NCBI GenBank assembly: GCA_036350795.1
Contig: JAZBNV010000028.1
Location: forward strand, 7,843 to 71,842
Origin: JAUVKT01 sp036350795
Lineage (GTDB): Bacteria; Bacteroidota; Bacteroidia; Bacteroidales; VadinHA17
Direction of reading: 5' to 3'
DNA: 64,000 bases
Shown here in pieces: positions 1 through 8,673 of this stretch. The notes below the pieces were generated by a model. It did not search any database. It was not told the origin of the DNA and worked only from the letters and a program-made list of their open reading frames with translations. Numbering within the stretch: position 1 is the first letter of the stretch; every line of letters starts with the position of its first letter. The position numbers and the translations under genes were made by a program.

Positions 1-202
1 TTCCGATAATTACTGACAGTGGCAGCCAGTTAAGCTCTATTATATCTGCGGCCGGAAATCCTCCTATCGAAAAACCAAAGATGGAGGCAGTAATATAATT
101 GATAACGATTAATTTAAAATTATCGAGTTTCCTTATTCCTGCCACTTTAAATATTACCATTAGCAGTGAAGATGATACTATACATAATAGCAGATAGGCC
201 AT
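1..202 (-). CDS. DMT/EamA-type permease, N-terminal fragment
   Basis: The reverse strand reads from an ATG at 202 to the window edge without a stop, giving about 67 residues. They begin MAYLLLCIVSSSLLMVIF and contain a second hydrophobic stretch (INYITASIFGFSIGG). Two closely spaced membrane helices with a short polar loop (KVAGIRKLDNFK) resemble the start of Bacteroidota drug/metabolite transporter (EamA) permeases, which have about ten helices. The rest lies outside the window, so the substrate cannot be judged. The gene lies just downstream of the TrmJ-like methylase on the same strand (9-base gap) and may be cotranscribed with it. The family call rests on hydrophobic pattern and N-terminal resemblance only. 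Confidence 0.6.
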   Translation of the reverse strand, partial: MAYLLLCIVSSSLLMVIFKVAGIRKLDNFKLIVINYITASIFGFSIGGFPAADIIELNWLPLSVIIG

Positions 203-211
203 CGGTTTAGC

Positions 212-907
212 TTACTTTTTTATTTTCTTAATTATTGCTCCGGCAACAGAATGCATCAGATTAAGGTCCTTGTCACCGGCAAGGCCGATTCTTTCCATTA
301 TACGCCCCGCCAGGTTAGGGTTTTCTGAGATTCCCGTATACTCAAGTATATATTCCACTTTTTGCTTAACACTAAGGAACGAAGCACTGTTCTTTTCTCC
401 AGATTCTTCTTCATGGCCCGGATCTGCCGATCCGGGTGCTGATAACTCAAAGGCATATACCATAACGGCCTGTGCCAGGTTTAATGAGGGATGTTTTACA
501 GACATTGGAATATATGAAGCTATATCACATAGTTTCATGTCTTTATTGCTGAGACCTGATTCTTCGCTCCCGAATACGATTGAGACTGTACCATCGATAA
601 TGTTCTTCGCCTGCACAAATTCATTAAGATTCCTGATATTTATATTATCCTGTTTAACAGCTCTTCTGCGGGTTGAAGTGGCTACCGTCAGATCAGAATT
701 GACAAGGGCATCTTCCAGCGTCTTAAAGATTTTTGCATTTTCAAGGACATCTGCTGATCCATGTGCCATCCATTGGGCTCTTCCTTCATGGTAATGGCAG
801 GGATTAACAAGGATAAGTGAGCTGAAGCCCATGGTTTTTATGGCCCTTGCACTTGCCCCGATATTCTCCGGGACTTTTGGTTCGACGAGGATAAAATTGA
901 TATTCAT
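212..907 (-). CDS. trmJ: TrmJ-like tRNA/rRNA 2'-O-ribose methyltransferase (SpoU family)
   Basis: This is a SPOUT-fold RNA methyltransferase of the TrmH/TrmJ type, which uses S-adenosylmethionine to methylate ribose 2'-OH groups. TrmJ acts on tRNA position 32. The family motifs are in order: an N-terminal VEPKVPENIGASARA (motif 1), VFGSEESGLSN (motif 2) and IPMSVKHPSLNLAQAV (motif 3, the SAM-binding knot). A C-terminal helical tail (KQKVEYILEYTGI to the end) is typical of TrmJ. I chose the ATG at 907 because the product then begins MNINFILVEP like its relatives. An in-frame ATG at 922 would add five residues (MYSLI). The substrate is inferred from family, not proven. Confidence 0.85.
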   Translation of the reverse strand: MNINFILVEPKVPENIGASARAIKTMGFSSLILVNPCHYHEGRAQWMAHGSADVLENAKIFKTLEDALVNSDLTVATSTRRRAVKQDNINIRNLNEFVQAKNIIDGTVSIVFGSEESGLSNKDMKLCDIASYIPMSVKHPSLNLAQAVMVYAFELSAPGSADPGHEEESGEKNSASFLSVKQKVEYILEYTGISENPNLAGRIMERIGLAGDKDLNLMHSVAGAIIKKIKK

Positions 908-958
908 GATTAAAGAATACAAATATTCTTAAAAAATACCGGATGAAAAAAATATATC

Positions 959-966
959 TACTTTTG
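959..966 (+). promoter_or_regulatory. Bacteroidota -7 promoter box (TACTTTTG)
   Basis: TACTTTTG matches the TAnnTTTG -7 consensus of the Bacteroidota primary sigma factor exactly. It lies 24 bases before the ATG of the GroES-like gene, in the divergent gap after the TrmJ-like gene. No convincing -33 TTG was seen. Confidence 0.55.
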
Positions 967-989
967 TATTAACAGTAATAAATATTACT

Positions 990-1376
990 ATGAGTATGGT
1001 ACTTGACGAGAAAGATTTATCCAAGCTTATTGTGGTTGGCGACCGGATTCTGATTAAGCCTAAAACGCCACAGTCAAAAACCAAATCTGGATTATACCTT
1101 CCACCGGGAGTGCAGGAGAAGGAAAAAGTCCAGATTGGCTACGTGCTTAAGGTAGGTCCCGGATATGCAATACCCTCTGTCAGCGATGCTGATGAACCCT
1201 GGAAAGCTGCATCAAACGAGCCGCAATATGTTCCTCTCCAGCCAAGAGAAGGCGACCTGGCTGTATATATGCAAAACAGTGCCATTGAGATTGAGTTTAA
1301 TACAGAAAAATATGTTGTGGTGCCACAGTCTTCATTATTGCTGTTAATGAGGGATGACGGACTATTTGACAGCTAA
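990..1376 (+). CDS. GroES-like (Cpn10) co-chaperone family protein, orphan
   Basis: The 128-residue product has a Cpn10 fold signature: VVGDRILIKPKTPQSKTKSGLYLPP near the start (residues about 15-40, read here in part), then GYVLKVGPGYAIP, and a late EGDLAVYMQNS/IEIEFNTEKYVVVPQSSLLL segment. Canonical GroES is about 95 residues. This protein is longer, with an acidic N-terminal extension and an insertion of about 25 residues (DADEPWKAASNEPQ) between the conserved halves. No groEL lies beside it. Bacteroidota genomes often carry such a divergent second GroES-like protein. Its chaperone partner is unknown and a true co-chaperone role is not shown. It probably shares a transcript with the cytochrome gene 28 bases downstream. 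Confidence 0.8.
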   Translation: MSMVLDEKDLSKLIVVGDRILIKPKTPQSKTKSGLYLPPGVQEKEKVQIGYVLKVGPGYAIPSVSDADEPWKAASNEPQYVPLQPREGDLAVYMQNSAIEIEFNTEKYVVVPQSSLLLLMRDDGLFDS

Positions 1377-1404
1377 AGACTGCTTTTAGGGAAAGGTATA
1401 TTTT

Positions 1405-3774
1405 ATGAAAGATAATTCACGTCTTATTATTTTGATCAGTATAGGTTTTACCCTGCTTATATTTATTATTGTTTTTTCCAGGATAAATAACAACCGCAAG
1501 CTGGAGCAGAAAATTGCTATGTACAGTGGTTCAGAAAGCTGCAAGCCCTGCCATGAACGCTTTTACGAACTTTGGGCGCCATCGCATCATGGATTGGCCA
1601 TGCAGGAGGTAAGCCCGGGCTTTATAGACACCGAGATCAGGAATCTGACCGAAGGGATTGCTGTTGGCGAATCGCTTTTCAGCGTTGAAGTTTCAGACAG
1701 TTCCCTGTTTTTTGTTCAGCTTGAGCCCGGTGGAGAGCTAAAGCGCTATAAAGCAGTGCACGCACTGGGAGGTAAGTATATTTATTATTTTCTTACTGAG
1801 TTCGACAGGGGCCGCTTACATACGCTGCCACTGGCCTATGATTGCAAAACAGAAAGCTGGTATAATAATCCTGAAAGTGGTGTAAGGCATTTTGAGACTA
1901 TTGAGGATGAAGCCCTTGACTGGGAAAATCATCTGTATACCTTCAATACTTCCTGCTACAGTTGCCATGTCAGCCAGCTTGAATCAAATTTCAACCTGGA
2001 GGATCTTACTTATACAACCACCTGGAGCGAGCCTGGAATAAACTGTGAAACATGCCATGGACCGAGCTCAGAGCATATCAGGGTCTGTGTGGAAGCAGGG
2101 GAGGGTGAAGTGCCGGACGATCTGAAGATAATACTTACAAGTGCATATACACCAGAGCAGAATGACGCTGCATGCGGATCGTGCCATGCAAAATCAGGTA
2201 TAGTAGCCCCTGGCTATCCTCCGGGCGAGAGATTCTACGACTACTTCAACCTTATAACTCTTGAGAATCATGATTTTTACGCCGATGGGCGTGATCTCGG
2301 TGAGAACTATACCATGACAACCTGGTCGCTGAATACCTGCCAGATGGAAAGCGATATGCATTGTGTCAGCTGCCATACATCCAGCGGCAGGTACAGGTTT
2401 AGTGGCGAAAATCCAAACCTGGCCTGTTCTCCCTGCCATAGCGACAAGGTTGATAATGTAAGTGCCCATTCTCACCATAAACCTGAAAGCACTGGAAGTG
2501 AATGTATTGCATGCCATATGCCAAAGACAGTCTTTGCAAGAATGGACAGAAGTGATCACTCTTTCCGTCCCCCGATGCCAAAGGCAAGTATGGCATTCGG
2601 ATCACCCAATGCCTGTAACCTGTGCCACCACGACCAGTCGGCCGAATGGTCGCAGGCATGGATAGAAAAAACTCATGGCCATAATTTAGGATACCAGGAT
2701 GAAACACTGAGACTGGGATCATATATCAGGGAACTGAGAGACGAAAACTGGAACAGTCTTGATAAACTTAATATGGGACTGGTTGCGGGAGAATTTGGCG
2801 AGGTATACACCACTTCGTATATCAGGTTGCTTGAAAGCTGCAACGAGCAGTCAAAATGGGAGGGTATAATGGCAAGAAAAGATGATGAATCCCCGCTTGT
2901 CAGATCAGCCGTTGCAAGTGCTCTCGCAACAAATGGGAGTGAAGAAGCACTCGATATACTGATGAAACTGGTTAATGATGATTACAGGCTGGTTCGTATT
3001 AATGCTGCAAACGCACTCTCAATGTATGGCAACAGGTACCCGGGCATACTAAATGATACGGCAGTTACAGAAGCTTTAAATGAGTATATAAGCTCATTAA
3101 CATCCAGGCCTGATGACTGGTCGTCGCATTATAATCTCGGGAATTTTTACAGCGCAGGTGCAGATTACCAGAAAGCACTTGAGGCATACCAGAATTCAAT
3201 AAAAGTATACCCCGAGGCAATAATGCCTATGGTAAATGCAGGATACCTGTATTCTTTGACAGGTAACATGGAAGCATCTGAAAAGATGTTTGAGATGGCC
3301 CTGTCTGTTGAACCTGACCATGAGGCAGCACTGCTTAACCTGGCTTTACTTTATGGTGAAACAGGTAATAATGAAAGGGCAATATCCTGTTTCAGGAGAC
3401 TCCTTCTGGTATCTGATAAAAATGCAACTGCGGCCTATAACCTTGGAATCCTGTTAAACGAATCTGATCCCATAGAATCGCTTGCTTTACTTAAGAATGC
3501 CTCTGCCTGGGACAAAAATCCAAAATATTCCTACACCTACGCATATTTTCTGGGAAAGGAGGGAAACACCCCAAAGGCTAAAACAGTTCTGAAAGGCCTC
3601 CTGGAGTTAAACCCCGGGTATACAGATGCATATTTTCTGATGGGAACCCTTATGATAGAACAGGGTAATGGAAAAGAAGCAAGAAAATTTCTGAATGAAG
3701 CCCTTCTGAAAGATTTTTTTACTGATGAACAAAAACAGGGAATACAAGCGCTTCTGAAATCAATTGTGGAATAA
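1405..3774 (+). CDS. Eight-haem c-type cytochrome with HEAT and TPR repeats
   Basis: The 789-residue product has an N-terminal membrane helix (residues 7-25) that should hold it on the outer face of the inner membrane. I count eight CxxCH haem-attachment motifs, starting at Cys46, 184, 214, 257, 320, 341, 367 and 404. This resembles cytochrome c554/multihaem families. Residues about 475-560 look like HEAT repeats (ALATNGSEEALDILMKL, ANALSMYG) and about 585-780 are TPR repeats (NLGNFYSAGADYQKALEAY and later copies). It is likely a periplasmic electron carrier or oxidoreductase subunit. The acceptor is unknown, and no separate oxidoreductase subunit or cytochrome maturation gene is nearby. It ends 2 bases before the chorismatase-like gene, so the two are almost certainly cotranscribed. 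Confidence 0.88.
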   Translation: MKDNSRLIILISIGFTLLIFIIVFSRINNNRKLEQKIAMYSGSESCKPCHERFYELWAPSHHGLAMQEVSPGFIDTEIRNLTEGIAVGESLFSVEVSDSSLFFVQLEPGGELKRYKAVHALGGKYIYYFLTEFDRGRLHTLPLAYDCKTESWYNNPESGVRHFETIEDEALDWENHLYTFNTSCYSCHVSQLESNFNLEDLTYTTTWSEPGINCETCHGPSSEHIRVCVEAGEGEVPDDLKIILTSAYTPEQNDAACGSCHAKSGIVAPGYPPGERFYDYFNLITLENHDFYADGRDLGENYTMTTWSLNTCQMESDMHCVSCHTSSGRYRFSGENPNLACSPCHSDKVDNVSAHSHHKPESTGSECIACHMPKTVFARMDRSDHSFRPPMPKASMAFGSPNACNLCHHDQSAEWSQAWIEKTHGHNLGYQDETLRLGSYIRELRDENWNSLDKLNMGLVAGEFGEVYTTSYIRLLESCNEQSKWEGIMARKDDESPLVRSAVASALATNGSEEALDILMKLVNDDYRLVRINAANALSMYGNRYPGILNDTAVTEALNEYISSLTSRPDDWSSHYNLGNFYSAGADYQKALEAYQNSIKVYPEAIMPMVNAGYLYSLTGNMEASEKMFEMALSVEPDHEAALLNLALLYGETGNNERAISCFRRLLLVSDKNATAAYNLGILLNESDPIESLALLKNASAWDKNPKYSYTYAYFLGKEGNTPKAKTVLKGLLELNPGYTDAYFLMGTLMIEQGNGKEARKFLNEALLKDFFTDEQKQGIQALLKSIVE

Positions 3775-3776
3775 AC

Positions 3777-4889
3777 ATGTTAAGAACTGAGAAGGGACTG
3801 CTGGGAAAAAAATCAAGTTACTTTATCACTTTTGAGAACTATGGTGATTTCAGCCTGTTGAACATCAATATTATAATATCTGATAAGCCTGTCGATACAG
3901 GTATTATTGCCGCGATAGAAGACCTGCTCTGTTCAAAGAAAGCAAAAGTCTTACTCGCTCTCGCTTTTGCCGGGCATAATTCTCCATACCTTGATCTTGT
4001 TAGCGGACTCGGGAAATCAGAAATTGTAAATATTCAGCTTCCCTTAATGTTATATGCTAAGTCTGATACCCTTAAGATACAGTTTATATGCACTGATAGT
4101 AAGAATGTTAGCTCTAAAGGGGATAGTTCTGAGATAAAGATTCCTGGTACTGATTCCATAAGATTTGTCTATCTTAATGCGCTCATAGATAGAAGCCGGG
4201 ATTCCGGGAGTTCAGATCAGGCTGCAGGGGTATTCAATACCCTGAAATCCGGCTTGAAGGATAATAATCTTGAGCCTGCTGGTATTGTAAGAACCTGGAT
4301 TTACCTCGATAATATTCTTGGCTGGTATGACGAATTCAACAGCGTACGTTCGGCATATTTTAAGGAACATGGAATCTTCGATTCCCTGGTCCCGGCAAGC
4401 ACAGGAATTGGATCAGCTAATGCCTTCAAAAGAGCAATTGTTTTATCGGGACTGGCAATCGAGCGTAGTGAAGGCCTGAGTATTGAGACCATAAGTTCAC
4501 CGCTTCAATGTGAGGCACTTGACTACAAGAGCTCCTTTTCGAGGGCAATAAGGCTTAAGTCCAAAGAATATAAGAAACTTATGATCAGTGGAACAGCAGC
4601 TATACTGCCTGGCGGAGAAACTGCTCATATCGGTGAAATGAAAAAGCAGGTGGAAATGACTTTCCGGGTCCTGAAGGCAATCTTAAACAAGGAAGGAATG
4701 GATTTCCAGGATGTTTCGAGGGCAATAGCTTACTTTCCTGACAGCACTACGAAAAATGTTTTAATTGATTGTTGCAGGCAAAATAAGCTGAATGCTGATA
4801 CTGTTCTTATGGTAGAAGCCGATATATGCAGGGAAGACCTGTTGTTTGAGATGGAGATGGATGCTTTCTCAGGCAAGCAGGGCAGCTAA
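3777..4889 (+). CDS. FkbO/Hyg5-family chorismatase-like protein (RidA-fold)
   Basis: The 370-residue protein resembles chorismatases, which hydrolyse chorismate to dihydroxycyclohexadienoate or a hydroxybenzoate. The matching signatures are RTWIYLDNI followed by a YDEFN...R segment, PASTGIG, then ISGTAAI with a histidine and GE shortly after (TAHIGEMKKQVEMTF), and a C-terminal DICREDLLFEMEMD. The C-terminal half has the RidA/YjgF trimer-type fold seen in this family. No signal peptide is visible, so it should be cytoplasmic. It follows the eight-haem cytochrome by 2 bases. Its last 21 bases overlap the end of the opposing TauE gene. The product (3- or 4-hydroxybenzoate, or a diene diol) cannot be told from sequence by eye. 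A non-enzymatic Rid-like role is the alternative. Confidence 0.72.
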   Translation: MLRTEKGLLGKKSSYFITFENYGDFSLLNINIIISDKPVDTGIIAAIEDLLCSKKAKVLLALAFAGHNSPYLDLVSGLGKSEIVNIQLPLMLYAKSDTLKIQFICTDSKNVSSKGDSSEIKIPGTDSIRFVYLNALIDRSRDSGSSDQAAGVFNTLKSGLKDNNLEPAGIVRTWIYLDNILGWYDEFNSVRSAYFKEHGIFDSLVPASTGIGSANAFKRAIVLSGLAIERSEGLSIETISSPLQCEALDYKSSFSRAIRLKSKEYKKLMISGTAAILPGGETAHIGEMKKQVEMTFRVLKAILNKEGMDFQDVSRAIAYFPDSTTKNVLIDCCRQNKLNADTVLMVEADICREDLLFEMEMDAFSGKQGS

Positions 4890-5615
4890 GCCTTTCCAGG
4901 TAGTAAATATGCCCGCAAGAACCAGTAGCAGCAGGACTATGGTGCGTATTTTTCTTTCGTTTATAATTTTAGTGAGTCTTTCGCCCAGGAAAAAGCCGGC
5001 AATCATTGATGGTATGCAGAAAATAATCAGCAGTAGTTGCTCAGGGTCAATACTTCCGGTGACTGAATAGAGTGCGGTTGAGTATGCATATGAAACCAGG
5101 AAGAATACAGACATTGAATACCTGAACTCATCATGTTTGAGTTTTGTGCCACCAAGCATAAGAGCTGCAACAGGACCACCTATTGATGCACTTCCTGCAA
5201 GTATCCCACCTATAAGTGATGCCAGCGAATAAGCCATGCCAGGCCTGGCGAACCTTAGCCTGTAACCCGAAAACATTAAAATCGCAAAGATTAAAATTAC
5301 CAGGCCTGCACAGGTTCTGAGAATCTCGTTGTTTATCCTGTTTAGCAGCAGTACACCTGCAGTAACACCCAGGCTCGAAAAAACAATAATAATGATAAAA
5401 TATCCTGACTTAATTAAACCCTTTGATTTTATGAGGTGTACGATAGAAAATGCCAGGTTAACCGCAACAAGCAGAACAACTGTTTCCCTGTATGGAAGTA
5501 TTAAACTCAGCAGTGGCAATGCTATCATTGCCAGGCCAAACCCGCTTAATCCTCTTACGATGCTTGCAAAGAAAATTATAAGAAAGACAGCAAGAAGCAG
5601 GTTCAGGTCAGGCAT
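4869..5615 (-). CDS. TauE/SafE-family sulfite or organic anion exporter
   Basis: The 248-residue protein is nearly all membrane helix, with about eight predicted segments. The start LLAVFLIIFFASIVRGLSGFG is the typical first helix of TauE/SafE permeases (the SGFGG-like motif; quoted in part). A second repeat, LIGGILAGSASIGGPVAALM, carries the duplicated G-x-x-GG-P motif. Family members export sulfite, sulfoacetate or related anions; the substrate here is unknown. The gene lies 2 bases downstream of the NamZ-like gene and is probably cotranscribed with it. It converges on, and overlaps by 21 bases, the chorismatase-like gene. Confidence 0.88.
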   Translation of the reverse strand: MPDLNLLLAVFLIIFFASIVRGLSGFGLAMIALPLLSLILPYRETVVLLVAVNLAFSIVHLIKSKGLIKSGYFIIIIVFSSLGVTAGVLLLNRINNEILRTCAGLVILIFAILMFSGYRLRFARPGMAYSLASLIGGILAGSASIGGPVAALMLGGTKLKHDEFRYSMSVFFLVSYAYSTALYSVTGSIDPEQLLLIIFCIPSMIAGFFLGERLTKIINERKIRTIVLLLLVLAGIFTTWKGLAALLA

Positions 5616-5617
5616 TT

Positions 5618-6784
5618 TTAGTAGTGCTTTATTAGCGAAAATTTCTTTTGAAAGTCAGACACTTCAGAACTCCAGCGTTCTTTTTCTATAAGAATATTTT
5701 CTCTTTTAGTCAGGGCTTCCCTTGTCGTGGAATCGCCCATTAATATATCGAAGGGCATCAGCCTGTACTCATATTCGTATGGTGGTTTATTGAACTCCAT
5801 ATACAGAGGATTTGTCCTGATAATGGAATCATATAGCGAGATAGCTGTGAATACCGGTTCGTAGGTCCCCGGGTCTGTGATATGTATTTGAATTCCTTTG
5901 CAGTAGCTGTCAGAATATTTATTGAATGTGGGGATGAAATCGTGCAATCTGAAAGCACATCCTTTTAATTTTCTTGCTTTTAGGTCCTCAATTATTGAAG
6001 CTGTGTCCAGTGCAGGAGCGCCAAATAATTCAAAAGGTGTTGTAGTTCCTCTTGCCTCAGACAGGTTAAGAGCTTCAGTTAGAACCATCCCGGGGTAAAC
6101 CACAGCTGTTTCCTGTGATGGCATATTCGGAGATGGAGGCACCCACTGAAGGTCTGTATCCCTGTACATCATGCCACGTTTCCATCCCGACATCCATTCA
6201 ATGTGCAGTTCACATGCTGTATCTTCATATTCATTAAGCCATAATGCTATTTCGCCGATGGTGAGATCATGGCAAAGAGGTATTTCTGCTCCGCCTACAA
6301 AGGTAAAATAATCCCTCTTCAGAACGGGACCTTCGCATCCCAGCCTGCTTACAGGGTTTGGCCTGTCAAGCACAAGCACAGGCAGTGATAGTTCGGCACA
6401 TACCTGCATTACATTCTTCAGGGTCCAGATATAGGTGTAGGGACGGGCACCTATATCCTGGAGATCAACCACAACAATATCAACGCCTTCAAGCATATGG
6501 TGTGCCGGTGTGCGATGCCTGCCATAAAGGCTGTAAACCGGTACTCCAAAAGCGCTTTCGCTATTCCCTTCCCATTCAATCATATTATCCTGTGTTTGCC
6601 CGAAGAGACCATGCTGAGGTCCAAAAATACACTTAAGACTTGTTTCCCTGCATTCTCTGAAAAAATCTATAATATGAACAAAATCCCTGTTAATACTTGG
6701 AGCATGGCATAATAATGCAAGAGATTTTCCTTTCAGAAGGGGAGGCAGACTTTTCGAGATCTTATCAAAACCGGTAAAAACCAT
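5618..6784 (-). CDS. NamZ-like (DUF1343, GH171) exo-N-acetylmuramidase family protein
   Basis: The 388-residue product has the DUF1343/NamZ signatures: an early IFGPQHGLFGQTQDNMIEW block, VPVYSLYGRHRTP, VVDLQDIGARPYTYIWTL, VLDRPNPV, and a late PNMPSQETAVVYPGMVL block followed by SEARGTTTPFE (segments read separately). Characterised NamZ enzymes release MurNAc from the ends of peptidoglycan fragments. Two oddities are seen. There is no signal peptide, suggesting cytoplasmic recycling. The usual PEHG motif reads PQHG, so the conserved glutamate is a glutamine. This variant may define a subfamily with altered chemistry. It is followed by the TauE gene and diverges from the phosphatase pair. Confidence 0.85.
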   Translation of the reverse strand: MVFTGFDKISKSLPPLLKGKSLALLCHAPSINRDFVHIIDFFRECRETSLKCIFGPQHGLFGQTQDNMIEWEGNSESAFGVPVYSLYGRHRTPAHHMLEGVDIVVVDLQDIGARPYTYIWTLKNVMQVCAELSLPVLVLDRPNPVSRLGCEGPVLKRDYFTFVGGAEIPLCHDLTIGEIALWLNEYEDTACELHIEWMSGWKRGMMYRDTDLQWVPPSPNMPSQETAVVYPGMVLTEALNLSEARGTTTPFELFGAPALDTASIIEDLKARKLKGCAFRLHDFIPTFNKYSDSYCKGIQIHITDPGTYEPVFTAISLYDSIIRTNPLYMEFNKPPYEYEYRLMPFDILMGDSTTREALTKRENILIEKERWSSEVSDFQKKFSLIKHY

Positions 6785-6917
6785 AGCTGCAATTACTTTA
6801 ACTATAAACCAGGATATTAAGCATTATAAACAAATAATTCAATCTGTTGTTTTCTATATATAAATATAGAATTGAACTAAAAACCTGACAAAATAGTGAT
6901 AATAATATTTTAGAACT

Positions 6918-6925
6918 TATTTTTG
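6918..6925 (+). promoter_or_regulatory. Bacteroidota -7 promoter box (TATTTTTG)
   Basis: An exact TAnnTTTG match ends 11 bases before the first possible start of the 5'-nucleotidase gene. Transcription would begin near 6932, leaving a very short leader. This favours the inner ATG at 6946, or near-leaderless translation from 6937. Confidence 0.5.
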
Positions 6926-6936
6926 TGAAATAATTA

Positions 6937-8667
6937 ATGCCAGGTATGATAAAGGTACTTAAGAATATATTTGTTGTTCTGCTTACTCTAACTCTTTTTT
7001 CATGTTCAGGGAATGAACAAAGGCATAATATTACCATTGTCGCTACCACTGATGTACATGGTGTAATATTTGGGAAAGATCCTTCAAACGGAGAGCAGAG
7101 GGAATCCTCAATGTCAAAAATCTCTTCTTTCTTAAGCCGGCAGCAGGACAGGAATATTCTACTTCTTGATAATGGTGATAATATCCAGGGTACACCTGAA
7201 GTGTATTATTATAATTTTGAGGATACGGAATCAAAACACCTCTGGCCAAGGGTTCTTAATTATATTGGCTATGATGCTGTTACCGCAGGCAACCATGATA
7301 TTGAAGCCGGCCACGAAGTATACGACAGGATCAGGGACGAATACAACTTTCCTATGCTTGCAGCCAATGCTATAAGTACTGAAACGGGCGAACCATATTT
7401 TGAACCCTATACAATTATTAGAAAGGGAGGTTTAAAGATAGCAGTTCTGGGTCTGATAACACCGGGAGTACCCGGCTGGCTTCCCGAGGTGTTGTACGAG
7501 GGCATTGAATTCGGGGATATGACAGAAGCAGCTGCCAGGTGGATGCCGGAAATACTTGAGAATGAACCTGACCTGGTTGTAGGCCTGTTTCATGCAGGAT
7601 GGAACGAAAGTTATGGAGGAGGTGAACCAGGGTCATTCAAAAATGAAAATGCATCACTCTCAGTTGCCCGCAGGGTTGATGGTTTCGATATTATATTTAT
7701 CGGACACGATCATGATCTTATGGCCGACTATATCGAAACCGAAAGCGGAGACAGTGTTCTTATAGTAGACGGAGGTTCACACGCCAGGTTTTTGCCTCTT
7801 GTTGACATTGAACTAATTGATTCAGGACAGGGAAGAACTATCCTTCTAACCCGTCATCTTATTAAGACAGATACACTGGAAACTGACCAGGCTTTTGATA
7901 AAGAATTCAGTAAAGACTTTTCGCTGATTGAAAGATATATAAACAGGGAGATTGCTTACCTGAGAAATCCTATAAGCACAAGAGAGTCATTCTTCGGAGA
8001 CTCTGATTTTATGGATCTGATTCACAGCGTGCAGCTTGAAACAACAGGAGCCGATTTGTCCTTCGCTGCTCCTCTCTCCTTTGATGTGAGTATTGATTCG
8101 GGTCAGTTATATGTGGCAGATATGTTCGACCTTTATCGCTATGAGAATATGCTTTACACAATAAAGCTGAAAGGGAGTGAGATTGATGATTATCTTGAAT
8201 ATTCGGCCGCATTGTGGTTTAATACTATTGATGGAAAGGATAGCAGGATTTTGAAGTACAGGGACGATTCAACTAACTTCCTGCTTAACCGGTCGTATAA
8301 TTTTGATTCTGCTGAAGGAATCAATTATACGGTTGATTTAAGTAAGACTGAGGGAAACAGGGTTGAGATATCGGCTTTTACCAATGGTATGACTTTCTGT
8401 AATGATTCGGTTTATACTGTTGCTGTAAATTCATACCGCGGATCCGGAGGTGGAGGTCATCTGACAAGGGGTTGCAGTATAAGTGAGAAAGATCTCTCCG
8501 GCAGGTTGCTTGAATCAACCAGTAAGGACCTGAGATACTATATGATGAAGTGGATTGAGAGTAATGATACAATTGAAATCAGGAATAACAACAACTGGAG
8601 ACTTGAACCTAAAAAGCTGTTGGGTGAAAGAATGCAGAAAGAGTACAGTTATTTGTTTAATAAATAG
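6937..8667 (+). CDS. 5'-nucleotidase/UshA-like metallophosphatase lipoprotein
   Basis: The 576-residue product is a calcineurin-like metallophosphoesterase with a C-terminal 5'-nucleotidase domain. The metal-ligand motifs are TTDVHG (residues about 35-40), LLDNGDNIQG, AGNHDIE, LFHAGWNE and GHDHD. The C-terminal domain from about residue 345 contains the nucleotide-binding segments (DLSFAAPLSFDV, VNSYRGSGGGGHL). The N-terminus has a lipoprotein signal with lipobox LFSC, so the enzyme should be anchored in the outer or inner membrane facing the periplasm or outside. It would release phosphate from nucleotides or UDP-sugars. The ATG at 6946 (MIKVLKN) is an equally good start. It lies 6 bases before an alkaline phosphatase lipoprotein, which suggests a shared phosphate-scavenging role. 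Confidence 0.9.
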   Translation: MPGMIKVLKNIFVVLLTLTLFSCSGNEQRHNITIVATTDVHGVIFGKDPSNGEQRESSMSKISSFLSRQQDRNILLLDNGDNIQGTPEVYYYNFEDTESKHLWPRVLNYIGYDAVTAGNHDIEAGHEVYDRIRDEYNFPMLAANAISTETGEPYFEPYTIIRKGGLKIAVLGLITPGVPGWLPEVLYEGIEFGDMTEAAARWMPEILENEPDLVVGLFHAGWNESYGGGEPGSFKNENASLSVARRVDGFDIIFIGHDHDLMADYIETESGDSVLIVDGGSHARFLPLVDIELIDSGQGRTILLTRHLIKTDTLETDQAFDKEFSKDFSLIERYINREIAYLRNPISTRESFFGDSDFMDLIHSVQLETTGADLSFAAPLSFDVSIDSGQLYVADMFDLYRYENMLYTIKLKGSEIDDYLEYSAALWFNTIDGKDSRILKYRDDSTNFLLNRSYNFDSAEGINYTVDLSKTEGNRVEISAFTNGMTFCNDSVYTVAVNSYRGSGGGGHLTRGCSISEKDLSGRLLESTSKDLRYYMMKWIESNDTIEIRNNNNWRLEPKKLLGERMQKEYSYLFNK

Positions 8668-8673
8668 ACTATA

